64,000 bases of DNA. Source: Wenzhouxiangella sediminis. Its GTDB lineage: Bacteria > Pseudomonadota > Gammaproteobacteria > Xanthomonadales > Wenzhouxiangellaceae. The position numbers and the translations under genes are program-made. Of the stretch, positions 26,040 through 35,361 are shown piece by piece. Position 1 is the stretch's first letter. The number at the start of each line of letters is the position of its first letter. The notes beneath the pieces are model-generated. The model was not told the origin of the DNA. It did not search any database and saw nothing but the letters and a program-made list of their open reading frames with translations. The stretch covers positions 1 through 64,000 of the forward strand of contig NZ_QUZK01000004.1 in assembly GCF_003410055.1 (NCBI RefSeq), written 5' to 3'.

Positions 26040-27247
26040 TCGGCCAGCTCCCGGTAGCAGTCGACGACGGCCGCTCGCGCGGGCTGCTCCCCGAGGCGCT
26101 GGCGCAGAGCCTCGGCAAGCGTCCGCCTTTCCAGCATGGTCGACAGGGTCTCAGCAGCCGGCGCGGAGACGTCCAGGTCGGCAAGCAACTCGAGCCACAG
26201 GGCACGTCCGTCCTCAACGGCTTTCGACGTCAACAGCGACCGCCACGCCTCGTAGTCGAACGCCGCTCGACTGCCCTCGCGGGCGGCTGAGAACAACTGG
26301 CTCGACAAGGCCTCGGTCGACAGCGCCTGCCCGGCTTCCAGCGTTTCGTCGGACTCGTAGAGCCTTCGGACCAGGGCCAGCACCGCCTCGGCGACCGCCA
26401 GGTCGGCCGTTGGGCACTCCTGGATGTCGATGATGCGAATCTCGATCGTCTGTCGTTCGAAGCGCGCGATCGCACCGCGGGAGTTGAGCCAGTCGTCGGC
26501 CAGGATGCCCTCTGGATCGTACGGGCCGATCGCGCGGTAGATCGGCTGAAGAATGCGTTCCGAGTAGTCGCGGATCGAAGCAACCGGCTCGGGTACCACC
26601 AGGCCGGCTATTTCGGGAATTCGGCGCTGGTTGTCGCGGTAGAACTCCAATCGCGAGTCCATCCACCCCGACCACTCGCCCTCGACCAGCGGGGAAGCGG
26701 ACGAAAGCGCCGGAATCAGCGGCAGGACGAGTCGGATGGCGGCGTGCAGGCGCCGGAATTCCTCGTCGTCGAAGAACGGCAGGTTGATATGCATCGACTG
26801 CAGGTTCGACCAGCCGTGGCCCTGGCATGCGAAGATCCGGTCGTAGGCGGCGTAAATCTCGTTCTGACCATGCGGCCAGAGTCGTGTTTCCGCGGCCGGA
26901 TCGAAGAATGGATGCATGGCCGTGGGCAGCAGCATGGCACCCATCGGCGAGAGCTGTGCATTGATTTCGCGCACATCCTCGGCAAATGCCCCGTCGAGAC
27001 CGCGCAGCGAATCCGCCGGACCATTGGTCTTCAACTCGACGACGTGGAGCACCAGTTCGTTCGACCAGGCGAGCTTGTCCTTGACGACCTCGTTGACGAT
27101 CTCGCCGGCCTGCAAGGCAAGGAGTCGATCTGCCATCGGCGCGACCGCCAACGTTTCCCGGTCGACGATCATGTATTCCAGTTCGATGCCGAAGCCGGCA
27201 AAGGCGTGCAGGTGGGGCTGCGGTGTGACGGGTTCGATAGTCGGCAT
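26006..27247 (-). CDS. GCS2-family carboxylate-amine ligase
   Basis: This 413-residue protein belongs to the glutamate-cysteine ligase GCS2/YbdK family, with FGIELEYMIVD at the N-terminus, SMHINLPF, and a motif region ETIEIRIIDIQECP-like near residues 270-285 (QTIEIRIIDIQECP). Such enzymes join an amino group to a glutamate-type carboxylate with ATP. The usual glutathione synthetase partner (gshB) is absent and the neighbour is a RimK-type ligase, so glutathione synthesis is not the obvious role. It starts 5 bases after the ATP-grasp gene. Confidence 0.85.
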   Translation of the reverse strand: MPTIEPVTPQPHLHAFAGFGIELEYMIVDRETLAVAPMADRLLALQAGEIVNEVVKDKLAWSNELVLHVVELKTNGPADSLRGLDGAFAEDVREINAQLSPMGAMLLPTAMHPFFDPAAETRLWPHGQNEIYAAYDRIFACQGHGWSNLQSMHINLPFFDDEEFRRLHAAIRLVLPLIPALSSASPLVEGEWSGWMDSRLEFYRDNQRRIPEIAGLVVPEPVASIRDYSERILQPIYRAIGPYDPEGILADDWLNSRGAIARFERQTIEIRIIDIQECPTADLAVAEAVLALVRRLYESDETLEAGQALSTEALSSQLFSAAREGSRAAFDYEAWRSLLTSKAVEDGRALWLELLADLDVSAPAAETLSTMLERRTLAEALRQRLGEQPARAAVVDCYRELAECLDQNRLFGS

Positions 27248-27252
27248 GACGG

Positions 27253-28725
27253 CTACTGCAAAGAGGCACGCCCGAGCTTGCGCTCGGTGACGCGTTTGAA
27301 CATGACGCCCATGATGTCGCGATAGAGCGCGTCCTTGAGGACCGCGTCTTCGCAGCCGGCGTCGATGGAAGGGTTATCGTTGATCTCGATGACCAGCACG
27401 CGGCCGTCGACTTCCTTGAGATCCACGCCGTAGAGGCCGTTGCCGATCAGGCCGGCAGCCTTGACCGCGGTGTGAACCACGGACTCGGGGGCCTCCCCCA
27501 CTGTAAGCGTGTCGGCCATGCCCTCGTCACCGCCGCCCATTTCGTGGTTGATGATCTGCCAGTGACCCCGTGCCATGTGATAGCGGCACACGTACAGTGC
27601 GCGCCCGTCGATTACGCCGACGCGCCAATCGAAGGCCGTCGGCAGGTACTCCTGCGCCACGATCAATTCACTGCGGCGCAGCATCTGCCGCACCGTGCAT
27701 TCGAGCGTCTCGCGGTCCTCGATCTTCACCACGCCAAGCGAAAAGGCACTGTCGGGCTGCTTGAGCACCACGGGCAGACCCAGCCTCGACTCGATTTCGG
27801 CGGCATTGTCGCGGTGAACGAGCAGTGTTCGGGGCGCGGCGATCCCGTGACGCTGCAGCAATTCGGCGAGGTAGACCTTGTTGGTGCACTTGAGAATCGA
27901 ATCCGGGTCGTCGATCACCACCAGGCCTTCGGCCGCCGCCTTGCGCGCGAAGCGGAAGGTGTGGTGGTTGACCGCCGTGGTCTCGCGGATGAACAGCGCA
28001 TCGAACTCGGCCAGGCGCCCGATCTCGTCGGGGCCCACCCGTTCGACGTGAAAACCGACCGCTTCCCCGGCACGCTCGAAACGCGAAAGCGCCTTTTCAT
28101 CCGAGGGCGGGTGCGCTTCTTCAGCGTTGACGAGCATCGCCAGATCGAAGCGCGAGACCCTGGAACGCCCTGCTCGCGGTCGCTTGCCCGAAAAATACCG
28201 CCCGGCCGCTTCCCGGACGAAATCGAGATGCGTGTCGGGGATGTCGCTGAAAGAAATCGGGGCAATCCGCTTGAGCGCCCAACCTTCCGTCAGGCGCTGG
28301 AAGCGGGCGCGCAAGAGCGGCGCCGGAAACAGATTGAACAGCGCCCGGGAGAGTCGATCGTAGCGTCGCGCCAGGTTGCGGCCGAAATAGATCGAAAGCG
28401 TGAACTCGTCCGACTGCAGCGGCTTGAGCCCGGTCTCGATCAGCCGCGCCAGTTCCACACCGGTCATGCGAACGATGTTGGGCGCCTTGAAGTCCTGGAG
28501 CGTGGCCACCGACGGCAGGGGCTTGTGCCCGCGAGCGGCCGCCAACAGCGATACGTAGTAGCCGTTGGACTGGTAGCCGTAGCTGCGGCACAGGTTGTAG
28601 ACGCGGGTCGAACGGCGCTCGGACCAGCCCGGATCAGTGAGGTAGTCACGCGCCAGAACGCGCTCGACGCCCTCGATTTCCAGCGGCCAGTCCTCGGCTC
28701 GACTGACGACGATCAGTTGCTGCAT
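27253..28725 (-). CDS. RimK-family ATP-grasp ligase with N-terminal RLAN-type domain
   Basis: This 490-residue protein has an N-terminal domain (residues 1 to about 200; YNLCRSYGYQSNGYYVSLLA, PNIVRMTGVELARLIE) that is the RimK-like ATP-grasp N-terminal (RLAN) type. The ATP-grasp core spans about 230-480, with FIRETTAVNHHTFRFARKA, CTNKVYLAELLQRH, VVLKQPDSAFSLGV and VIEINDNPSIDAG (metal-binding E/N-x-N). RimK enzymes add glutamate or related residues to a peptide C-terminus. It overlaps the C39-like gene by 13 bases. The acceptor is unknown. Confidence 0.87.
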   Translation of the reverse strand: MQQLIVVSRAEDWPLEIEGVERVLARDYLTDPGWSERRSTRVYNLCRSYGYQSNGYYVSLLAAARGHKPLPSVATLQDFKAPNIVRMTGVELARLIETGLKPLQSDEFTLSIYFGRNLARRYDRLSRALFNLFPAPLLRARFQRLTEGWALKRIAPISFSDIPDTHLDFVREAAGRYFSGKRPRAGRSRVSRFDLAMLVNAEEAHPPSDEKALSRFERAGEAVGFHVERVGPDEIGRLAEFDALFIRETTAVNHHTFRFARKAAAEGLVVIDDPDSILKCTNKVYLAELLQRHGIAAPRTLLVHRDNAAEIESRLGLPVVLKQPDSAFSLGVVKIEDRETLECTVRQMLRRSELIVAQEYLPTAFDWRVGVIDGRALYVCRYHMARGHWQIINHEMGGGDEGMADTLTVGEAPESVVHTAVKAAGLIGNGLYGVDLKEVDGRVLVIEINDNPSIDAGCEDAVLKDALYRDIMGVMFKRVTERKLGRASLQ

Positions 28726-29423
28726 GGTCGAATCACCAACAGGTTGGCATCGTAGGTCAGGGCGCCCAGAAGGATTGCGCCGATGACGCGATCGATGTGC
28801 ACACTGTAAACCTGGCGACCCTGCGGATTGGGGCTGGTCGGGTCGGCCACGATCACCTCTCGCGTTTCGCGCCGGTAGCCCGCCAGCACCACGAAATGCC
28901 CGACCGGTTCGCCGCGGATATCGTCGTCGGCATCTTCCGGCCCCCACTCGCGCGCACCGCGGTAGAGATAGGTCGCGCTCAAGCCCGTGAGGACCGGATG
29001 TCCGTCCGACAGCAATCGGCGCAGCAACGCCCGGTTGAGGTCCTCGAAACGGATTCGACCGCCCGACTCGAGATACTGAAGATAGCCGTCGGTGGCGATG
29101 GAGAGCTTCTCACGCCGCTTGAAGGCGGCCTGACGCCGCAAACGCTCGCAGAGGTCGATCTTGGGTCCGGCGAACCAGGTCGGATCGAAGACCTCGAGGT
29201 TCCAGGTGTGGATAACGGCCCGATACCCGCGCGCCAGGGCATGATTGGCCAGGAACACGTCGAGTGTGCCGCCATGATCCAGCCGGTGAATCTCGTCGAT
29301 GACCCGCGTCAGCTCGATGTCGTCGCCGAAATGCCGATAGACGGCATGCAGGCAGGTGGGCCCGCAAGTCGTGGTATCGGGCTGGGCCTCGATCACCACG
29401 GGAGGGGAAACGGAAAAACTCAT
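28713..29423 (-). CDS. C39-like cysteine peptidase of the amidoligase operon
   Basis: This 236-residue protein has DTTTCGPTCLHAVYRHFG, a papain/C39-type catalytic Cys (Cys20) with preceding Gln14, then GHFVVLAGY carrying the likely His and VADPTSPN with the Asp. It has no ABC transporter domains and no signal peptide, so it is likely a cytoplasmic peptidase or transglutaminase-like enzyme. It is the first gene of the four-gene operon. The ATG at 29423 was chosen over a longer frame because conservation starts there. Confidence 0.82.
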   Translation of the reverse strand: MSFSVSPPVVIEAQPDTTTCGPTCLHAVYRHFGDDIELTRVIDEIHRLDHGGTLDVFLANHALARGYRAVIHTWNLEVFDPTWFAGPKIDLCERLRRQAAFKRREKLSIATDGYLQYLESGGRIRFEDLNRALLRRLLSDGHPVLTGLSATYLYRGAREWGPEDADDDIRGEPVGHFVVLAGYRRETREVIVADPTSPNPQGRQVYSVHIDRVIGAILLGALTYDANLLVIRPCSN

Positions 29424-29554
29424 GAGAAGCCACCCGCGGGCGACGGCGCTTAGCGCAACGCAGCTTAGATTATCGCTCCAAACGGCGGTTCCCGTCGGCA
29501 AAAAATATTGTTCAATCAGCTAAACTGCCCCATTGCCATTTTCGACTGGCCTCG
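29424..29554. other. Divergent promoter region
   Basis: This 131-base gap separates the amidoligase operon (minus) and the TraB-family gene (plus). It includes an AT-rich patch AAAAAATATTGTTCAATC near 29500-29517 where promoters for either side could lie. No single convincing -35/-10 pair was found. Confidence 0.4.
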
Positions 29555-30760
29555 ATGACCCCCGATCAACAGGAACTCTTCGGAGACGAGCCCGTACGCC
29601 ACGTCACGCGCGACGGCGTCGACTACGCCCTGCTCGGCACCGCTCACGTCTCGCGCACCAGCGCCGAGGCCGTCGAACGCCTGATCGACAGCGGTCACTA
29701 CGATGCCGTTGCCATCGAGCTTTGCGCACCGCGCTACCAGACCCTCACCCAGCGCGATGCCTGGCGGAACATGGACCTGTTCCAGGTCATTCGCCAGGGC
29801 AAGGCCGGCATGATGATGGCCTCGCTCGCCCTGGCCGCGTACCAGCGGCGCATCGCCGAACAGTTCGGTATCGAGCCGGGCGCCGAAATGAAAATGGCCA
29901 TCGAGGCCGCCCGGCGAGCCGAAGTGCCGGTACAGCTCGTCGATCGCGACATCGGCATCACCCTGCGTCGCGCCTCCCGTCGGCTTTCGTGGTGGAAGCG
30001 CTGGCTGATGCTCAACGGCCTGGTCATGTCGATGTTCTCGCGCCAGGAAGTCAGCGAGGAAGACATCGAGCGCCTCAAGCAGGGCGACCTGCTGACCGAG
30101 ACCTTCAGCGAGTTTTCCGAAACCGCTCCCGAGCTGTTCGAGTCGCTCATCGCCGAACGCGACCGCTTCATGGCCGCGCGCCTGCGCCAGGAAAACGAGG
30201 GCCGCGCGCCGCGCAAGGTACTCGCCGTCCTCGGTGCCGGGCACCTCGAGGGCACCGCAAAGGCCCTGGAAAGCGACGCCGACCCGGTCGAATCGGTCGA
30301 GCACCTGAATACCATGCCGCCGCGATCGCGATTCCTGAAATACCTGCCCTGGCTGATTCTCGGCCTGGTGGCGACGGGCTTCATCATCGGCTTCACGCGG
30401 TCGCCGGAACTGGGCTGGGCCCTGGTAACGACCTGGGTGGTGATCAACGGCACGCTCTCGGCCCTGGGCGCACTCATCGCAGGCGGCCATCCCCTGACGG
30501 TGGGCACCGCGCTGGTCGCCGCACCACTGACCTCGCTCAATCCGACGATCGGTGCCGGCATGGTCACAGGCGCAGTCGAAGCGGCCCTGAGGAAACCGAG
30601 AGTGGGTGACTTCGAAACCCTCCGCGACGATGTCGTCAAACTCTCGGGTTGGTGGAAGAATCGCGTTTCACGCGTCCTGCTGGTTTTCTTCCTGTCCAAC
30701 CTCGGTTCGGCGATCGGCACCTGGGTGGCCGGCTTCAGAATGGTCCAGCAGCTGTTCTAG
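29555..30760 (+). CDS. TraB-family membrane protein
   Basis: This 401-residue TraB/GumN-type protein has GTAHVS near residue 29, AIELCAPRY and GAGHLEG (about 228), the putative protease-like active-site motifs. Three or four membrane helices (about 265-395) follow. Homologues occur from archaea to plants; in Enterococcus TraB limits pheromone activity, but here the role is unknown. It stands alone with its own upstream region. Confidence 0.78.
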   Translation: MTPDQQELFGDEPVRHVTRDGVDYALLGTAHVSRTSAEAVERLIDSGHYDAVAIELCAPRYQTLTQRDAWRNMDLFQVIRQGKAGMMMASLALAAYQRRIAEQFGIEPGAEMKMAIEAARRAEVPVQLVDRDIGITLRRASRRLSWWKRWLMLNGLVMSMFSRQEVSEEDIERLKQGDLLTETFSEFSETAPELFESLIAERDRFMAARLRQENEGRAPRKVLAVLGAGHLEGTAKALESDADPVESVEHLNTMPPRSRFLKYLPWLILGLVATGFIIGFTRSPELGWALVTTWVVINGTLSALGALIAGGHPLTVGTALVAAPLTSLNPTIGAGMVTGAVEAALRKPRVGDFETLRDDVVKLSGWWKNRVSRVLLVFFLSNLGSAIGTWVAGFRMVQQLF

Positions 30761-30827
30761 GTCCCCGGTCTCGGGCATCGCGCACGGTCCCTATAATAGA
30801 AACGAGCAAGCAGCGGCAAGAGCAGAC

Positions 30828-33512
30828 ATGAGCATCAAGGCGAGACTTTTCGGCAAGCCCTGGCAGCAGAAGGATCCGGCAACCCGGGCACGCGCCGTCG
30901 CCAAAAGCGACGATCAGCAGCTGCGGCAGGAATTGGCGCGGATCGCCGAGCACGACGACTCCGCGACGGTTCGACTCGCCGCCCTGCAGCGCATCAACAC
31001 CGAGCCCTTCTGGCTCGACGCCCGCCTCCGCGAAACCGACAGCGCCATCCTACAAGCGGCCGACGCCTTTCTGGTCAAAGCCGTCATGCAGCGCCCCGAC
31101 GAACAGCTTCTCAAGGAACGCCTGGAGTGGTTCCGCCGCTTCCACGACGAGCAATTCGTCCGCCGCGCCGCCAGCCGCGCCCCCGATCGCGCCTTGCGCG
31201 CCGAGGCCCTGACGCGGATCGAATCCCCGGGCTTCCTGGGCGATCGCGCGATCGAGGAGCCAGACGAGGATATTGCGCTGACACTGATCGGCCGAATTGA
31301 CCAGGCATCGACGCTCGAACGGATTGCCGGCGCCCTGAAGCGCAAGAGCAAGCGGCGCGCACGCGCCGTCGTAACGCGCCTCCATGAAATCCAGGCCGCC
31401 AGCGGCGCTTACGATGCGGCGGCGGAATCCGCCTCCCGCCTGGTCGAACGCGCCGAGCGCCTGGCCCGGGGACAGTTCGATGGCGACCGCCGCCGGGAAC
31501 TGGCCGAGCTCGAGAGCCTGTGGCGCGACGTCGAGTCGCCGCCCGAGTCGCTCGACCGCAGGTTTGGCGGCGCCCTGGAGATCGTGCGCCGGTCGCTCGA
31601 ACCCCGGACCCGGCCGGCAGCGCCCGACGCGGACGCAGAGACGACCGCCGAGGCTGCGCCCGCGGATGCCCCCCTGGCCAGGGCGGTGGAGCGGATCGAA
31701 GCGATCAAGTCCATCGACTCACTGGCCCCGGAGCGCGCCGGCGAGCTGCTGGGCGAGTTCGACCGGGCCTGGCAGGGGCTCGAAGAACCCCGGGCTTCCG
31801 ACGAGGCCCTCCGCGAACGGGCCCTGCCCGTTCTCAAGGAACTGCAGAAGCGCCGTCAGCAAGCGAGCGGCAGCAACAAGCCGGCAGCACCCCCCCGTGA
31901 GCCCTCCGACACGACCGACTGGCAGGCGGAGCTCGATGCCGTGGCACGGCGCCTCGAGGCGGGCGAAATCGTGAAGGCCCAGGAGGGATTGCGCGAACTG
32001 CGCAGCCGCCTCGACCGGCTCAAACCCCGCCAGCGTCCCCGCGACGCGAGCGGACGCCTGGGGCGCCTGGAAGGCCGCCTGCGCGAGATGCGAAACTGGG
32101 AGCATTGGTCGAACAACAAACACCGAGACGAACTGATCGAACGCGTGGAGCAACTGGCCGGCTCCGAGCAGCACCCGGACGCCATCTCGGCGGCACTGAA
32201 GGAAGCCCGGCGGGAATGGCAGCATCTCGAGAACCTGGAAGTCCTGCCGGGCGACAAGCGGCAACACGCCGCACCCGCCGGCCAGTGGCGTCGCTTCCAG
32301 GCAGCCTGCAAGAGTGCCTTCGAACAGGCCCAGCCCTTCTTCGAGAAACGTCACGAAGTCCAGGCGGAGAACCTCGAGCAACTGGACGCATTCCTGGAGC
32401 GCGGACAGGCTCTTGCCGCCGACCAGGACAGCGATATCGAGACACTCAAGCAGTTCTCGAAAAGCGCGCGCCTGGCCATCCGCCGTCTCGACGATCTGCC
32501 GCCGAAAGCCCGCGGCAAGTCGGCCGCACGCTTGCGCGAGCTGCTGGATTCGCTTTCCAAACGAATTGATGCGTCCTTCGAATCCGTCGAGAACGCCAAG
32601 CGGCGCCTGATTCGAGAGGCGCAAGCGCTCGAACACGAACCCGACCTGAAGTCGGCGATCGAGAAGGCCAAGGCGCTTCAGGCCCGGTGGAAGGAGACGG
32701 GTACGGGCCGGCGGCGCATCGACCAGCAACTCTGGAAGGAATTCCGGGCGCCCATCGACCCGCTGTTCGAAAAGCTGCGCGGTGAGCACGACCAGCGACG
32801 CGAGGAACAGGAAGCCGAAGTCGCCGCCCTGCGCGAGTTGGCCGAGCAGGCCGAAGAACTGGCCAAGTGTGAAGACGCCGAGCTGGATCAGGCCGACGGT
32901 CGCATGAAGGCGCTTCGCGCTGAGTGGCAGTCGGCAGGCCGGCGCCCCGTGAAGCTGGCGGAGCGCTTCGAGAAGGCAGAACGCACACTGCAGGAACGCC
33001 TCAAGAACCGGCGCATCAAGGAACGCCGAAAGGCCCTGGAACAGCTCGACGAACTGGCCGCGAGCGTGCAGTCCGCCTGGCAGACCCGCCTGGGGGGCAG
33101 CAAGCCCGAGCTGGAAATCTCCGCACCCGATGGTGGAAGCGACGATCCCATCATGGCGTCACTGCTGGCTGCGGCCCGAACCGTCGCCGACGATGACGTC
33201 GACAAGGATACGCTCGCCCGGCAGGTGGCCGACAATGGCGACCGTGCACGGCAGGTGGTCGTCGAAATGGAGTTTCTCGCCGGCCTCGACTCTCCAGCCG
33301 AAGACCGCCAGGCACGCATGAATTTCCAGGTCGAACGACTGGCGCAACGCATGTCCGAACGCGGCGAGTCGCCCGGGCTTGCCGACGAGCTGGCGAGCCT
33401 GCGCAAGCGCTGGTACGCCAGTTTCCCGCAGCCGCTCGACCAGCACGAGGACATGGCAAAGCGCTTTCGGAAGTGCCAGAATGTGCTCGAGTCGATGTCG
33501 GGTACAGAATGA
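30828..33512 (+). CDS. DUF349-domain coiled-coil protein
   Basis: This 894-residue, strongly charged, almost entirely helical protein has several DUF349-type repeats, recognised by patterns such as ALQARWKETG, LRAEWQSAGRRP and LEKFRAPIDPLFEK-like helices (LWKEFRAPIDPLFEKLR). It has no signal or membrane segments, so it is cytoplasmic. A TATAAT box (30792-30797) lies about 30 bases upstream. It overlaps the NhaC gene by four bases (ATGA). The function is unknown; gammaproteobacterial homologues are of similar size. Confidence 0.78.
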   Translation: MSIKARLFGKPWQQKDPATRARAVAKSDDQQLRQELARIAEHDDSATVRLAALQRINTEPFWLDARLRETDSAILQAADAFLVKAVMQRPDEQLLKERLEWFRRFHDEQFVRRAASRAPDRALRAEALTRIESPGFLGDRAIEEPDEDIALTLIGRIDQASTLERIAGALKRKSKRRARAVVTRLHEIQAASGAYDAAAESASRLVERAERLARGQFDGDRRRELAELESLWRDVESPPESLDRRFGGALEIVRRSLEPRTRPAAPDADAETTAEAAPADAPLARAVERIEAIKSIDSLAPERAGELLGEFDRAWQGLEEPRASDEALRERALPVLKELQKRRQQASGSNKPAAPPREPSDTTDWQAELDAVARRLEAGEIVKAQEGLRELRSRLDRLKPRQRPRDASGRLGRLEGRLREMRNWEHWSNNKHRDELIERVEQLAGSEQHPDAISAALKEARREWQHLENLEVLPGDKRQHAAPAGQWRRFQAACKSAFEQAQPFFEKRHEVQAENLEQLDAFLERGQALAADQDSDIETLKQFSKSARLAIRRLDDLPPKARGKSAARLRELLDSLSKRIDASFESVENAKRRLIREAQALEHEPDLKSAIEKAKALQARWKETGTGRRRIDQQLWKEFRAPIDPLFEKLRGEHDQRREEQEAEVAALRELAEQAEELAKCEDAELDQADGRMKALRAEWQSAGRRPVKLAERFEKAERTLQERLKNRRIKERRKALEQLDELAASVQSAWQTRLGGSKPELEISAPDGGSDDPIMASLLAAARTVADDDVDKDTLARQVADNGDRARQVVVEMEFLAGLDSPAEDRQARMNFQVERLAQRMSERGESPGLADELASLRKRWYASFPQPLDQHEDMAKRFRKCQNVLESMSGTE

Positions 33513-35161
33513 ATAACAAGATCATCCCCGCACTGCGCGGCATCGCGCTGTGCGCAGCCCTGCTTGCCAGTCCCGCCCTGTTCGCCGCCGAAGACGCCAG
33601 CCACTACGGCTGGGTTTCGGTGCTGCCGCCGCTGCTGGCCATTGCGCTGGCACTGCTCCTGCGACAGGTCGTACCCGCCCTGTTCGTGGGCATCTGGATC
33701 GGTGCCTGGGCGCTCAACGACTTCTCCCTGATCGGGCTCTGGACCGGTCTGCTCGAGACCTTCGAAGTCCATATCGTCGATGCCCTGGCCAACCGCGACC
33801 ACGCCGCGGTGATCCTGTTTTCCATGATGGTCGGCGGCCTGGTCGGGATCATCTCCAAGAACGGCGGCCTGCTCGGAGTGGTCGAGCGAATCGTCGGTTT
33901 CGCCGATTCGGCCCGGCGAGCCAGCCTTGCCACCGTGGCGATGGGCCTGGCCATCTTCTTCGACGACTACGCCAACACACTGGTCGTCGGCAACACCATG
34001 CGACCGGTCACCGACCGCATGCAGATCTCGAGAGAGAAACTCGCCTACCTGGTCGACTCCACGGCCGCGCCCATCGCCTGCCTCGCGCTCGTGACCACCT
34101 GGATCGGCTACGAAGTCGGCCTGATCCGCAGTTCGATCGAGAACATCGCCGGCCTGGACGCCAACGCGTATTTCGTCTTCCTCAACTCGATCGCCTACAG
34201 TTTCTACCCGCTGTTCGCGCTGGTGCTGGTGTTCGCTATCGTCCTGTCCGGTCGCGACTTCGGACCGATGCACGCGGCCGAGCGTCGCGCTCGGCAGGAG
34301 GGTCGCGTCGCGCCGGAGGCCGTCAGCACGGCACTCGTCGACGACGACATGCAACAAGTGCAGCCGGCCGAGGGAACGCGCTGCCTGGCGCGCAACGCCG
34401 TCATCCCCGTCGCAGTGCTGATCGTGTCGGTGATCGCCGGGCTGTTCGCCAGCGGCGAGGGCGACACGCTGCAGGAAATCATCGGCAGCGCGGATGCCTA
34501 CAAGTCGCTCCTGTGGGGGTCGCTGCTGGGGGTTCTCGCAGCCGCCCTGATGTCGGTTCTGCACCGCAGCCTTTCCATGGCGGAGATCATGTCGGCCTGG
34601 TTCACCGGCGTGCGCAGCATGCTGCTGGCCGTCGTCATCCTGGTGCTGGCCTGGGCCCTGTCGGGCATGACCGGCGAGCTGGGCACCGCGGGATTCCTGG
34701 CCGAACTCCTGGGCGAACGCCTCCACCCCGGCCTGCTGCCGTCTCTGGTCTTCGTGCTCGCCGCCGGCACCGCCTTCGCCACCGGCTCGAGCTGGGGCAC
34801 CATGGGCATTCTCCTGCCCCTCATGCTGCCGCTTTCCTGGGTGCTGATGACCGCCAACGGAATGGCCGGCGCCGAGCACATGCCGATTCTCTACGGCACG
34901 GTCGCCGCCGTACTCGGCGGCGCGGTCTGGGGCGACCACTGCTCCCCCATCTCCGACACGACCATCCTGTCGTCCATGGCCAGCCAGTGCGACCACATCG
35001 AGCACGTCCGCACCCAGCTGCCCTACGCCCTGTTCGCCGGAATCATCGCCATCGTGCTGGGCACCCTGCCCGCCGGCTTCGGCGTGCCCTGGTGGATGTG
35101 CCTGCCCGTGGGGGCCATCGCGCTGGTCCTGGGGGTTCGTATGATGGGGCGGAAGATCTAG
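33509..35161 (+). CDS. NhaC-type Na+/H+ antiporter
   Basis: This 550-residue polytopic membrane protein of the NhaC family has GLAIFFDDYANTLVVGNTMRP in the core and GDHCSPISDTTILSS near the C-terminus, both characteristic of this family. The N-terminus (MNNKIIPALRGIALCAALL...ALFAAED) looks like a cleavable signal peptide, unusual but seen in some relatives. It exchanges Na+ or a Na+-coupled organic ion for protons, in line with a salty habitat. It is translationally coupled to the DUF349 gene. Confidence 0.85.
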   Translation: MNNKIIPALRGIALCAALLASPALFAAEDASHYGWVSVLPPLLAIALALLLRQVVPALFVGIWIGAWALNDFSLIGLWTGLLETFEVHIVDALANRDHAAVILFSMMVGGLVGIISKNGGLLGVVERIVGFADSARRASLATVAMGLAIFFDDYANTLVVGNTMRPVTDRMQISREKLAYLVDSTAAPIACLALVTTWIGYEVGLIRSSIENIAGLDANAYFVFLNSIAYSFYPLFALVLVFAIVLSGRDFGPMHAAERRARQEGRVAPEAVSTALVDDDMQQVQPAEGTRCLARNAVIPVAVLIVSVIAGLFASGEGDTLQEIIGSADAYKSLLWGSLLGVLAAALMSVLHRSLSMAEIMSAWFTGVRSMLLAVVILVLAWALSGMTGELGTAGFLAELLGERLHPGLLPSLVFVLAAGTAFATGSSWGTMGILLPLMLPLSWVLMTANGMAGAEHMPILYGTVAAVLGGAVWGDHCSPISDTTILSSMASQCDHIEHVRTQLPYALFAGIIAIVLGTLPAGFGVPWWMCLPVGAIALVLGVRMMGRKI

Positions 35162-35163
35162 GA

Positions 35164-35330
35164 GGGTTTCAGGGTTCAGGGTTTCAGGTTTCAGGCGGCA
35201 ACCGCGGCGGAATGCGGGGCGGCTAGGCCGCGATGGGTCGACGGCATCCCGGAACCCGGAACCCGGAACCCGGAACCCGGAACCCGGAACCCGGAAACCC
35301 GGAAACCCTGAAACCTGAAACCCGAAACCT
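35164..35330. repeat. REP-like element with GTTTCAG / GGAACCC arms, copy A
   Basis: The left arm of GTTTCAG-type units (35164-35194) leads into GCGGCAACCG, then a small hairpin GCGGC-TA-GGCCGC (35219-35232). The right arm has six perfect GGAACCC units (35251-35292) passing into CTGAAAC-type units. The arms are inverted relative to each other. Core and arms resemble copies at 47089-47332 and 63337-63507. It lies between nhaC and dnaE. Confidence 0.8.
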
Positions 35331-35361
35331 AGCCCCGGGCTCCCCCGCTTATAATCCCCCC

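Noticed and set aside
25332-27247. Histidine-degradation (hutG) or glutathione operon
   Set aside because: No hutHUI or gshB genes are present; the neighbours are a RimK-type ligase and a C39-like protein.
35251-35330. Possible CRISPR-like array of GGAACCC units
   Set aside because: Units are 7 bases in direct contact without unique spacers, and no cas genes are near; this is a simple tandem repeat in a REP-like element.
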